Source of the DNA: JBBDWZ01 sp050732575 | GTDB taxonomy: Bacteria; Gemmatimonadota; Gemmatimonadetes; Longimicrobiales; RSA9 | DNA length: 25,312 nucleotides | Direction: 5' to 3' | NCBI GenBank assembly: GCA_050732575.1 | Contig: JBOHRF010000048.1 | Coordinates: 1 to 25,312, forward strand | Shown here: in pieces, positions 1 to 9,233 of the stretch | Layout: each line of letters starts with the position of its first letter | Numbering within the stretch: position 1 is the stretch's first letter | The notes under the pieces: model-generated | The model's input: only the letters and a program-made list of their open reading frames with translations | Database searches by the model: none | What the model was told of the DNA's origin: nothing | Translations under genes and position numbers: made by a program

Positions 1-8
1 GCACACCA

Positions 9-641
9 CTAGCGCACCAGGAATGCGCGGAACGTGTAGTGGAGCCTCAGCGCACAGCCCTCGACCAGCGCGCCTTCGCCCTTGTCCGCATCACCTTGCG
101 CCGTGAGGAAGGATACGGCGCCCTCATTGGCACCATACGCCCGGGTTGCGCGCAGGTCGTTCATGCCGATGTCGGCTTTCCAGCTCCGGGCAAAAACGTC
201 CCAATCGAACTCGGTTGCACGCAGCTCGACCATGGTGGGCGGCAGGTTTCTGCCGGTAACCGTCCTGACTGCGATGAGCGTAGTGCCCCAGCGGTGCTTT
301 TGACCCTTGACCGCATGCCACATCACGTTCGGATTGGGATAACCGCTGCTGGACGCAAGCGCGGTGACCGTGCCATCCGGCCAGAAAATCTTGAACGAGT
401 AGCCGAAGTCGCCGTCGATGGGCCCGCCGATGGTTTCATCGATGGAGACTATGGATTCGCACGAACCCACGACTTCGAGCGAGTCTGCCTTCACTGTGAT
501 GGTGTAACGCAGTTCGGGCTCGGGAACGGGCGACTCGACGGGATCGCCGGCCTCGGCACACGCAGAGACCATGATCAATAATGCCAAAAACGCCATACGG
601 TAGTGGGCGCCGGTCATCGCTGCCTCAGAATTCCTGGTCAT
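9..641 (-). CDS. Hypothetical lipoprotein, 210 aa
   Basis: Predicted lipoprotein of unknown function. After a short charged N-terminus there is a hydrophobic stretch (MAFLALLIM) ending in a lipobox, V-S-A-C, near residues 25-28. The mature part is rich in beta-strand-like sequence (for example ELRYTITVKADSLEVVGSC and CALRLHYTFRAFLV), suggesting a small beta-fold domain exposed in the periplasm. ATG 641 has GAGG about 5 nt upstream. ATG 617 (residue 9) also has GAGG at 5 nt and would leave a more ordinary signal peptide, so the start is uncertain by 8 residues. It stands alone, separated from the next minus-strand gene by about 160 nt with no clear signal. I recognise no family. Confidence 0.75.
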   Translation of the reverse strand: MTRNSEAAMTGAHYRMAFLALLIMVSACAEAGDPVESPVPEPELRYTITVKADSLEVVGSCESIVSIDETIGGPIDGDFGYSFKIFWPDGTVTALASSSGYPNPNVMWHAVKGQKHRWGTTLIAVRTVTGRNLPPTMVELRATEFDWDVFARSWKADIGMNDLRATRAYGANEGAVSFLTAQGDADKGEGALVEGCALRLHYTFRAFLVR

Positions 642-801
642 CTTCGCCTCGCGGTTTTGGGGCTTCGCGCGCGGTTTGGATCGCCACGCATGCCCGCCCT
701 CACAAGGTAGAGCGACGGATTGCGGAGGACTCCCTCATCCAGTTGGCCGAGGCGGTGCTGATTGCGTCGTGGGTGGTACAGCAGGCCTGGTGAACCTTTC
801 T

Positions 802-1623
802 TCACTCGATCGGTTCGGGCGGGACCAGGGGATAGCGACGGCGCGGGAGTTCGGAGGACAACGCGAGCGCGCACCCGACCACGCCGAACCCGGCCCCGGT
901 GAGAGCGAGGCTCGCTGCCAGTACGCCATGCACTGACCAGGCCAGATCCAGCAGCGCGTGAGCGATGCCAAGGAAAACCAGGATCAACGCCAACTCGACC
1001 GCGAACACCATCTGGAGTCGTCGTCGATGTCGATCGTGATCACCGGAGAGATCGGCCGAACGTCCCCCGGCAACTTCGCTCCGCATCCAGGTTTCGTACA
1101 GCCAGAGGAACACGACGGAGAAACAGGCACACGCCACAGGCAGCCAGAGCCGCTGATGGGAGTTCAGAAGCGCCACCCGCCAGACGAACGTCGCGACGCC
1201 GAGCCCCGCGGCTCCGTAAGGAAGCACCCGCCACGGCCAGGCCAGATACTGATCGAGCCGGCGCGACCGAAGGGTGGCTGCCCTGATCGTTGCGTCAACC
1301 TCGCGTGCGGGCCGCGATGCGTCCTGCACCTCGGACAAGGCGCGCAGTCCCACGATCGCCAGTCCGATGAAGACGGCGCCGTCAATCAATCCCATCGCCA
1401 ATGACGGTGCCGGCAGCCCCAAGGCCGCCGCTGCCACGAGCACGAGCACAAACACCGTGATTCTGCCCAGCCGTGCGACGGATCGAGGCATGACAAAGGG
1501 TGTGTCCACCGCTCTCGCGTGTCGTGACGCAACCTGCGCGGCAATCCGCACGACACACCACGGCGTGCTGCCCGCAATGAACGCAGCGGCGAGTTGTACG
1601 AGATGCATCCACGTCATGTTCAT
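802..1623 (-). CDS. Polytopic membrane protein coupled to a GntR-type regulator, 273 aa
   Basis: Integral membrane protein with about six to seven hydrophobic segments, roughly at residues 7-30, 53-73, 78-97, 131-150, 158-178, 203-225 and 232-255. A positively charged loop follows the third segment and another lies near residues 185-202 (DHDRHRRRLQ). No catalytic motif or known transporter signature is visible. Its ATG overlaps the stop of the upstream regulator gene as ATGA, so it is translationally coupled. YtrA-subfamily regulators are commonly cotranscribed with membrane or ABC-transport proteins they control, so this protein is probably the output of that regulator, but its substrate or role cannot be read from the sequence. 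There is no ATPase partner next to it. Confidence 0.8.
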   Translation of the reverse strand: MNMTWMHLVQLAAAFIAGSTPWCVVRIAAQVASRHARAVDTPFVMPRSVARLGRITVFVLVLVAAAALGLPAPSLAMGLIDGAVFIGLAIVGLRALSEVQDASRPAREVDATIRAATLRSRRLDQYLAWPWRVLPYGAAGLGVATFVWRVALLNSHQRLWLPVACACFSVVFLWLYETWMRSEVAGGRSADLSGDHDRHRRRLQMVFAVELALILVFLGIAHALLDLAWSVHGVLAASLALTGAGFGVVGCALALSSELPRRRYPLVPPEPIE

Positions 1624-2003
1624 TCCCGCCCGCTGAAGCCAGCGAGCGCCTCCTCAAAGATTCGCGACAGCCCCTCGTGCGTCAGGCCGCTCAACACACC
1701 AGCCGCAATCGTCTCGGCAAAAAGGCGGCGCAGCTCGGCATGCGTGGCCCTGGTGCGCGTGCGCGGCTCACCGCCTCTGACCAGAACGCTGCGTCCGCGC
1801 CTTACCAACAGCAGGCCCTCGTCCGCCAGACGACGATAAGCCCGCGCCACCGTGTTCCAATGCACGCCCAGGTCTGCGGCCAGCTGCCGGACCGAGGGCA
1901 GCTCCTCCCCCGGATCGACCTCGCCGCGGGCCAGCGCCTGGCGCAGGGCGGCCGCGATCTGTTGTTCGATTGGCTGTGGACTTTCCAGGTCGATCCGGAT
2001 CAT
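1620..2003 (-). CDS. GntR-family transcriptional regulator, YtrA-type, 127 aa
   Basis: Short GntR regulator. Residues 1-75 form the winged helix: PIEQQIAAALRQALARGEV, then PGEELPSVRQLAADLGVHWN, then TVARAYRRLADEGLL and the wing VRRGRSVLV. These match the GntR DNA-binding signature (LPSxRxLAxxLGVxxxTVxRAYxxLxxEG). The remaining 50 residues are helical and too short for a ligand-binding FadR or HutC domain, which is typical of the YtrA subfamily, where this part dimerises. The ATG lies 8 nt from a probable -10 and has no Shine-Dalgarno, pointing to a leaderless transcript. The stop overlaps the start of the downstream membrane-protein gene. It probably represses its own operon through the inverted repeat just upstream. 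Confidence 0.93.
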   Translation of the reverse strand: MIRIDLESPQPIEQQIAAALRQALARGEVDPGEELPSVRQLAADLGVHWNTVARAYRRLADEGLLLVRRGRSVLVRGGEPRTRTRATHAELRRLFAETIAAGVLSGLTHEGLSRIFEEALAGFSGRE

Positions 2004-2008
2004 GGACT

Positions 2009-2037
2009 ACAGTATCATACATTGATACAGTTGTCAA
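2009..2037 (-). promoter_or_regulatory. Probable promoter and self-operator of the GntR operon
   Basis: Reading the minus strand, a perfect -35 box TTGACA (2037-2032) is followed by an inverted repeat GTATCA-N5-TGATAC (2012-2028) that fills the spacer. A GATACT -10-like box (2016-2011, spacer 15) overlaps its proximal arm; TACTGT (2014-2009, spacer 17) is an alternative. The expected transcription start falls at or within a few bases of the ATG at 2003. A dyad between -35 and -10 is a classic repressor site, and GntR regulators bind such short palindromes. Autorepression is inferred. Confidence 0.65.
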
Positions 2038-2108
2038 GAGGCACGGGCTTCGGGCTGCAGGTTGATGCGCGAGACGAGCAGGATCCGTGCGGACCGGATA
2101 TGCCGGTT

Positions 2109-3343
2109 TCAGCGCGACCGAATGTCGGGATGATCCAGCAGCGGCGCGAGTTCCGCATCGGTCGCGACCTGGGCGCGGATGGGCGGAAAACTGGCGAGCG
2201 CCCATTTGAGCCACTCGACGGCGCGCGGCGTGTTGCCCGAGCGGAGCGCGGCGCGTGTAGCGGGCAGTCCAATGTCACGCGCGCCGCCCTGGCCCAACGC
2301 TTTTGCGCGGTCGAAGGATGCAAGTGCAGCGGCCGGGTTGCTGTTACCGAGCTGCGCGAGCCCGAGCCGCCACACGATGATGCGGTTGGCGGGCTGTTGT
2401 TGTGCGAGCTCGTTGTAGAGCCGCTCTGCATCGGCCCAGCGGCCGGCGTTGTACGCTACCGCGGCGCGCGCTTCGGGAACACCAGCAGCGACTGCGGCGC
2501 GATGCGAGCGCGAGGTCACCAGCGCAATGAAGTCGAGGGTCTGCTCGATGATGCCCATGCTCATGGCATCGTCGTCGAGCAGATCGAAGCCATGCGCACC
2601 GGATGGATGCGTGACCATCGTGACGGGCACGCCGGCCGTAACGAGCCGGTGGGCCAGCGAGTCGAGCGCAGCATTGAGTGCCGACGCGTCCAGCCCGGCG
2701 CGCGCAATGAAGACGGGCACGTCGAGACGCGGCTGGCCGACAGCCCCAGTTCCGTAGTAGAGCACATAGCCGCGCACGGCGCGGTTGCCCTCGAGTGAAA
2801 ACGGTGTGCCTGCCGTGGTCTGCGAGGAGCCGGCCCAGACGACCAGATTGCCCGCTTCGATGCCGTGCCGATCGGCGAGGCGATTGAGTGTTGCGACCAC
2901 CGAATCCAACTGCGGATTGCGATCCGAGCATTCTCGCCGGGCGCCCGCGCCGGGTCGAACCCGGGACCATCGTAGAGGGCGCCCACGAAGCCGCGTGTAG
3001 CAACCAGCCGCGCCCAGTCGCTGTAACCGGTCATGGTACGCATCTGCGGCCCGCCGGCATTCACGAAGAGAACGACGGGTCGCGCTCCCGTGGCCAGCGG
3101 ATCGCGATAGATGTCGATACGTCCCACCTGCCCGAGCGCGCCGCTGAACGAGTCGGCGACCACACGCACGGCGTCGGCGCGAGGATTTGCCACGACCAGG
3201 CGCGGGCTGGCTGCCTGGGCCTGCGCGTCGTGCGCCGGCCCGAAAGCGGTGATCAGCAACGCAGCGCCGACCGCGTACGTGAATGACGCGTGCCGAGCGC
3301 GCACAACACTCCCGTGCCTGGCGTTGCTGCCCTTCCGTTTCAT
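2109..3343 (-). pseudogene. Dienelactone-hydrolase-like secreted hydrolase, frameshifted
   Basis: Alpha/beta hydrolase split between two reading frames. The 5' part (ATG 3343, GAGGG about 9 nt upstream) encodes a signal peptide ending near AHDAQAQA, then strands with VVLFVNAGGPQMRTMTGYSDWARLVATRGFVGALYDGPG, the oxyanion region of dienelactone hydrolases. Near 2925-2955 the frame must shift by one base to continue as NPQLDSVVATLNRLADRHGIEAGNLVVWAGSS. This holds the nucleophile serine, then an Asp region (DVPVFIARAGLD) and the His (HPSGAHGFD). The last ~120 residues look like TPR helices (NAGRWADAERLYNEL, PAAALASFDRAKALG). All catalytic elements survive, so the lesion is a single indel, either a young pseudogene or a sequencing error. 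The total span is 1235 nt, about 411 codons if repaired. Confidence 0.8.
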
Positions 3344-3475
3344 GTTGCGCATCCCTCGTGAACCGGTCACGAGCACGATAGCGCCCGGCAAATCACGGAA
3401 CAGCTATTCTGGGAGGAAGGCCGACTCTGCAGGGATGAATGCAGCCCGTGGCCTCCTCGATACGGACTCGCCGTC

Positions 3476-4690
3476 TCAGACGTAGTTCGTGCGGCCGAAC
3501 CGAATGCGCTCTACCAGCAGGTTGCCACCAGCAAACACGCCGCGGCGCGGGTCGAACTCATCTTTCTCGTGGCCGCTCCGGATGCCGATGACATATGCCG
3601 ATTCGTTCTCCCAAATCCAGAGGGGCCCGCCTGACCAGCCCTGGCCGAAGGGCGGGCCATGATTGATCTCCAGCTCGAGACCATCGCCATCCCAGTCGAT
3701 GTCGTCGATGTCGATGTCGAACTCGACGGCTGGCCGGTTGGAGTCGAAGAAACTCCGCGGATAGCCCACGCTGAGATAGCGGCGGCTGAAGTATTCGTCT
3801 TCGCTGCCATACGACCTGACTCCCATGTAGCCGAGCGCATCACCGAGCGGAGTGTACAGCTTGCAGATGATGTGGTCCTGGCCGTTGGGCTCGGGGTTCG
3901 AGCCAGGGCGCCACCCTTGAAATCGCTCGACGAAAGAGAAGCCGTGGGGCGCCTGTCCATCCCGAAAACCGGGAATGAAGTAGATCCACCAATCGCCGGG
4001 CGCGGCTCCCCACGGTGCGATGTGACCCGCAGTGATCATGAGATTGCGTCCCACCAGCACGCCCGTCCCGCTCATGCTCCAATTGCTGAAGTTGGAGCCC
4101 GTTCCACAGAAGACGCGTCCAATGGTTCGCCACGGGTAAATGAAGCGCAGCGCTTCTTCGGTCTTTAGCAGCGGGTCTTCTCTGCGCGTGATCGGCTCGA
4201 GGTACTTGTTGCCAATGCCGTTGCGCGCTGGCTCGAACGTGGTCTCACGCCATGGGATGAGCCGAGTCAGGTACTCCTGGTCCACCCAGGGCGGACGGAA
4301 AGGCTCCATCACCATGCTGCGCAGCGCCCGAGGTGCGTTCTCGACACACTCCTGCTCGATCTGCACATCACCCGGGAGACCCTTGAGCAGGCTGCGCCCA
4401 TCCGCGTTGACGGAAACCCGCCACAGGTTGGACGCAGCCAGGCGCTCGGTGTCCACCGTGATCCGGGGCTCTGCGTCGGAGCGTACGTACAGGTCATCAT
4501 GGCCGGCCAGCAGCTCGCGCACCCGCTCGGGCATGGGCGCGGAGGCGCGGATGGGCTCTGCGCGCGCCATCTCTTCGGCATTGCGGAAAAGGCGCGACCT
4601 TTCGTGTTTCTTATCGTCGTGATGTTTCTGAGCATCGTGAGTATGGGTCGCGGGGATCGCGGGGCTGGTGCCCGCTTCGAACGTGTCCAT
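3476..4690 (-). CDS. V8/trypsin-like serine endopeptidase, 404 aa
   Basis: Chymotrypsin-fold serine protease. The triad is readable: His223 in MITAGHIAPW, probable Asp272 in NGQDHIICKLYTPLG, and Ser353 in GQGWSGGPLW (GxSGG). The order, spacing and GTGVLVGRNLMITAGH strand match glutamyl-endopeptidase/V8-like and trypsin-like proteins. About 190 residues precede the protease core. They start with a His/Asp/Lys-rich stretch (THTHDAQKHHDDKKHE) and may be a propeptide. No signal peptide is visible, so the protein is cytoplasmic or leaves by another route. An acidic loop (EFDIDIDDIDWDGDG) could bind calcium. ATG 4690 has AGGAGA 7 nt upstream. It follows DUF4139 on the same strand beyond a hairpin, so it is probably a separate transcript. 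Confidence 0.88.
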   Translation of the reverse strand: MDTFEAGTSPAIPATHTHDAQKHHDDKKHERSRLFRNAEEMARAEPIRASAPMPERVRELLAGHDDLYVRSDAEPRITVDTERLAASNLWRVSVNADGRSLLKGLPGDVQIEQECVENAPRALRSMVMEPFRPPWVDQEYLTRLIPWRETTFEPARNGIGNKYLEPITRREDPLLKTEEALRFIYPWRTIGRVFCGTGSNFSNWSMSGTGVLVGRNLMITAGHIAPWGAAPGDWWIYFIPGFRDGQAPHGFSFVERFQGWRPGSNPEPNGQDHIICKLYTPLGDALGYMGVRSYGSEDEYFSRRYLSVGYPRSFFDSNRPAVEFDIDIDDIDWDGDGLELEINHGPPFGQGWSGGPLWIWENESAYVIGIRSGHEKDEFDPRRGVFAGGNLLVERIRFGRTNYV

Positions 4691-4804
4691 GGTGATGTCT
4701 CCTGGCGGGCCTGGCAGTGGGCGCTATCGGTGGTCCGATAATCTTTGACGCGGCTGCTCACACGACAAGGTGACCGGGGCGGGTCGGCCCCCCGGAACGG
4801 AGAC

Positions 4805-4860
4805 CGGATGAACGAATTGAACGGACGCTCACCTTCACGTCCGTTCAATTCGTTGATCCG
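4805..4860. terminator. Long intergenic hairpin (22-23 bp stem), TAACGGA family
   Basis: Arms at 4805-4827 and 4838-4860 pair over 23 bp with one mismatch around a 10-nt loop. Each arm contains AACGAATTGAACGGACG. The hairpin begins 6 nt after the DUF4139 stop (minus strand reads TGA-AGTAACGGATCAACG), so it probably terminates or protects the 3' end of that transcript. No T-tract follows, so a plain rho-independent terminator is not certain. The flank AACGGAGACCGG recurs beside the hairpin near 23.3 kb. Confidence 0.7.
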
Positions 4861-4865
4861 TTACT

Positions 4866-6362
<1,497 letters not shown>

Positions 6363-6516
6363 GCGTCGCTCCCTGTAGTTGTGATTGGGCCTTCAACAGG
6401 AAAGGACGGCGGAGAGGGCCGGGGTTGCACATCTACCCATTGTTTCGTGGGCGCGAACGGCGTCTGACTACTATCTTGCGGTCCACTTTTGCCAGCAGGG
6501 ATCGGATGCAGGATTC

Positions 6517-7455
6517 ATGAACTCGCCTACGTCAGCGCTGTCGCTGCGCGGTTTGACCAAACGTTTCGCTGATGTCATTGCGGTGGCTGGCCTCGATCTC
6601 GAGGTGCAGGCCGGCGAATGCTTCGGCTTGCTGGGGCCGAACGGCGCGGGCAAGACCACCACCATCGAGATCTGCGAGGGACTGACGGCCGCCGACAGTG
6701 GCGACGTGCAGATACTCGGTCAGCGCTGGTCGGGCAATGGCCGTGCGCTGCGCGAGCGGCTGGGCATCCAACTCCAGGACACGCAGCTCTCGGAAAAGTT
6801 GACGGTGGAGGAGACGTTGCGACTCTTCCGCAGCTTCTATCCGCGCGGGCATGCCGTGAATACGATCATCGAGCTGGTGCAGCTGGAAGAGAAGCAGCGC
6901 GCGCGAGTGGGCACGTTGTCGGGTGGGCAGAAACAACGGTTGGCGCTGGGCTGTGCGCTGGTGGGCGATCCCGAGCTGATCTTTCTCGATGAGCCCACGA
7001 CCGGACTGGATCCGCAGGCGCGCCGACAGGTCTGGGAACTGGTGGAACGGCTGCAGTCCCGGGAGCGCACCATCCTGCTAACCACGCATTACATGGAAGA
7101 GGCCGAGCGACTGTGTGATCGGGTTGCCATCATGGATCATGGCCGCATCATTGCGCTGGGCACACCTCGTGAACTGATTGCCAGCCTGGGTGCCGGACAG
7201 GTGGTGTTCTTCTCCCTTGCGAATGGCGCGGCGTTTTCGCTGGAAGGCATCACCCAGGCAGTGCGCAGTCTGCGGCCTGCCCGCGCGGTTGAAGGTGGCT
7301 GGGAGCTGCAGGTATCGGCACCGCATGAGGCCGTGCCTGCGCTGCTCGCCGAGCTGGCGCGCCAGGACGTTTCGCTGGCCGAGCTGCGCACGCACTCGCC
7401 CACCCTCGAAGATGTGTTCGTGTCACTCACGGGCAGGGCGCTGCGCGATGCCTGA
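6517..7455 (+). CDS. ABC-2 type exporter, ATP-binding subunit, 312 aa
   Basis: Cytoplasmic ATPase of an ABC-2 type (drug, antibiotic or polysaccharide style) exporter. Walker A is GLLGPNGAGKTTT near residues 40-50, the Q-loop follows (GIQLQDTQL), the signature is LSGGQKQRL, Walker B is LIFLDEPTTGLDP, and the H-loop is LLTTHYMEEAE. The last ~100 residues are the regulatory extension common in this class, ending in the typical SPTLEDVFVSLTG. The frame is open back to 6385, but homology begins just after ATG 6517, which has AGGA close upstream, so I start there. The stop overlaps the permease start by 8 nt, giving a two-gene exporter operon. Substrate unknown. Confidence 0.94.
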   Translation: MNSPTSALSLRGLTKRFADVIAVAGLDLEVQAGECFGLLGPNGAGKTTTIEICEGLTAADSGDVQILGQRWSGNGRALRERLGIQLQDTQLSEKLTVEETLRLFRSFYPRGHAVNTIIELVQLEEKQRARVGTLSGGQKQRLALGCALVGDPELIFLDEPTTGLDPQARRQVWELVERLQSRERTILLTTHYMEEAERLCDRVAIMDHGRIIALGTPRELIASLGAGQVVFFSLANGAAFSLEGITQAVRSLRPARAVEGGWELQVSAPHEAVPALLAELARQDVSLAELRTHSPTLEDVFVSLTGRALRDA

Positions 7456-8521
7456 ATCGCCCAGCACCCATTCAGACAATCGGTCGGCACTGTCCGAGCT
7501 GACTCTGACGCGACTGCGTGAGTTCATCCGCGAGCCGGAAGCCGTATTCTGGACGTTCGGCTTCCCGCTGTTACTGGCTGCAGGTCTGGGCATCGCATTC
7601 CGCAATCGCGCGCCCGAGTCCGTACGTGTGGGCGTGCTAGGCACAACCCAGCCGTCGGCCACTCTGGTCAGCGCGCTCAAATCGGAGCCGCGACTCGCTG
7701 TTGATGTGCTGGCTGATGACAGTGCGGCCACGGTGGCGCTGCGCACGGGTACGGTCACACTGGTGGTGGTCCCTGCAACCACCACCAGCGGCGTCGAATA
7801 TCGTTTCGATCCGGCGCGACCAGATGCGCGCACCGCGCGATTGCTGGTCGATCAGGCGGTGCAGCGCGCGGCCGGCCGCCAGGACCCGGTGGCCATACGC
7901 GAGTCTACGGTTCGGGAACGAGGCTCGCGCTACATCGACTTCCTGATTCCCGGCCTGCTCGCGCTCAACCTCATGGGCAGCGGCATCTGGTCAATCGCTT
8001 TCGGTGTCGTAACTGCGCGCAACAAGAAGCTGCTCAAGCGCCTGGTGGCAACGCCCATGTCGCGCGCGCAGTACCTGCTTTCGTTTCTGCTCTCGCGCCT
8101 GGCATTCCTGTTCGTGGAAGTGGGCTTCCTGGTCGGCTTCGGCATGCTGGTCTTCGGCGTGCCGCAGCGCGGTTCGCTGATTGCACTGGGCCTGGTCTCC
8201 CTGATTGCCGCACTAACCTTCAGTGCGCTGGGACTACTGGTGGCCGCGCGTGCGCGCACGGTAGAAGCCGTGTCGGGCCTGGCCAATCTGGTGATGCTGC
8301 CCATGTGGATCTTTTCCGGCGTGTTCTTCTCCGCATCAAACTTCCCCAACGTGATGCAGCCCTTCATCCAGGCATTGCCGCTCACGGGCACCGTCGATGC
8401 TCTGCGCGCCACCATGCTGCAAGGAGCGCCGCTGGCCACGTTGGGCGGTGAATTGGGCATGATTGCCGTCTGGGGCCTGATACCGTTCGTGTTGGCACTG
8501 CGTCTGTTTCGGTGGCGGTGA
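7448..8521 (+). CDS. ABC-2 type exporter, permease subunit, 357 aa
   Basis: Inner-membrane permease partner of the preceding ATPase. The layout is that of ABC-2 permeases: a cytoplasmic N-terminus with a coupling segment (LTLTRLREFIREPEAVFWTFGFPLLLAAGLGIAF) containing TM1, a large extracytoplasmic domain of about 150 residues, then five closely spaced membrane segments from YIDFLIPGLLALNLMGSGIW to the C-terminal MIAVWGLIPFVLALRLF. The cytoplasmic loop TARNKKLLKRLVATPMSRAQYLL is the conserved contact with the ATPase, and PMWIFSGVFFSASNFP is the usual motif before the last helix. Start ATG 7448 lies inside the ATPase gene (8-nt overlap, coupled translation). The frame is open further upstream, but that is antisense-like shadow. 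The export substrate cannot be inferred. Confidence 0.92.
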   Translation: MPESPSTHSDNRSALSELTLTRLREFIREPEAVFWTFGFPLLLAAGLGIAFRNRAPESVRVGVLGTTQPSATLVSALKSEPRLAVDVLADDSAATVALRTGTVTLVVVPATTTSGVEYRFDPARPDARTARLLVDQAVQRAAGRQDPVAIRESTVRERGSRYIDFLIPGLLALNLMGSGIWSIAFGVVTARNKKLLKRLVATPMSRAQYLLSFLLSRLAFLFVEVGFLVGFGMLVFGVPQRGSLIALGLVSLIAALTFSALGLLVAARARTVEAVSGLANLVMLPMWIFSGVFFSASNFPNVMQPFIQALPLTGTVDALRATMLQGAPLATLGGELGMIAVWGLIPFVLALRLFRWR

Positions 8522-8583
8522 ACGCAATCCAAACATTGCCACCGTATCCGTAACGCCCTTGATCCGTTGAACCGGAGGCCACT

Positions 8584-9069
8584 GTGAGAAGTGTCAAGCT
8601 ACTCAGCGCACTGGCAGTGTGCGCGTGCACAGGGTCCGATGCGCCGCCGGCCGCTGACACGGCACCGGCGTCCGCGCCCACGGCCGAGGCGCCGCGCCCG
8701 CGTTTCACCATGGACCACTTCCGCGGTCTGCACTGGCTGGCTGGAAACTGGAAAGGGACCATGCCGAATGGTTCACATTTCTTCGAGAGCTACCGCGTGG
8801 TGAACGACTCTACGATCCAGATGTATGCGCACGCGGACAGTACGCTTGGAGCGCCCACCGATAGTGCGCGCATCTACTTCAGTGATGGCACCATATACGA
8901 TGGCCCGCAGGCCGTGGTCGATCGGATCGATGAGAACGGAGTGCGTTTCACATCGACCGGAGCGAACAGGTACGTGTTCGTCTGGAAGTCGACCGGCCCC
9001 GACTCCTGGACCGCAACGCTCGGCGCCAACGGCGAGACCACGTATCACATGACACGACTAAGGAATTAA
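8584..9069 (+). CDS. Small lipoprotein with a DUF6265/lipocalin-like domain, 161 aa
   Basis: Begins with GTG preceded by GGAGG at 5 nt, a strong ribosome site that settles the start. Residues 1-18 are a short signal peptide ending in V-C-A-C, an imperfect lipobox with Cys at -2, followed by a Pro/Ala/Thr-rich linker. From residue 45 the sequence GLHWLAGNWKGTMPNGSHFFESYRV opens a beta-rich domain with regular strands (STIQMYAHAD, RIYFSDGTIYDG, GVRFTSTGANRYVFVWKS). This recalls DUF6265 and other small lipocalin-like barrels built around W-x-x-G-x-W. The role is unknown; small-molecule binding is only a guess. It lies 62 nt after the permease and may be read through from that operon. The stop codon forms the TAACGGA motif. 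Confidence 0.8.
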   Translation: MRSVKLLSALAVCACTGSDAPPAADTAPASAPTAEAPRPRFTMDHFRGLHWLAGNWKGTMPNGSHFFESYRVVNDSTIQMYAHADSTLGAPTDSARIYFSDGTIYDGPQAVVDRIDENGVRFTSTGANRYVFVWKSTGPDSWTATLGANGETTYHMTRLRN

Positions 9070-9233
9070 CGGATTCGTAGCGGACCGCCTTTCACTTCCG
9101 AGGTTTCGGCCCAATCGAGCATGCCAGCCCACACCGAAATCTCGCTCAGCCCGATCAGGGTCAGTAACGGCTGCTCTTGACCCCTCTATTTGGGCCGAAA
9201 CCTCGGAAGTGAAAGGCGGTCCGCGCCGTTTAC
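9067..9233. repeat. Perfect 34-bp inverted repeat between convergent genes
   Basis: Arms 9080-9113 and 9191-9224 are perfect reverse complements over 34 bp, separated by 77 nt. Outside them TAACGG (9067-9072) faces CCGTTTA (9227-9233), extending an imperfect stem that includes the stop codons of both flanking genes. Inside the loop GGGTCA (9158-9163) faces TGACCC (9178-9183), a nested hairpin. It could be a bidirectional terminator, a structured RNA or a MITE-like insertion. No transposase reading frame lies inside. Confidence 0.9.

Noticed and set aside
1677..2798. 373-aa open frame on the + strand
   Set aside because: Runs antisense across the GntR gene and the hydrolase pseudogene; no domain, and it would span the GntR promoter.
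6465..6474. TACTAT as a -10 box for the ABC exporter
   Set aside because: No -35 at an acceptable distance; TTGTTT is 23 nt away.
6385..6516. Upstream extension of the ABC ATPase frame
   Set aside because: The 44 extra residues do not resemble ABC proteins; the domain begins just after ATG 6517.
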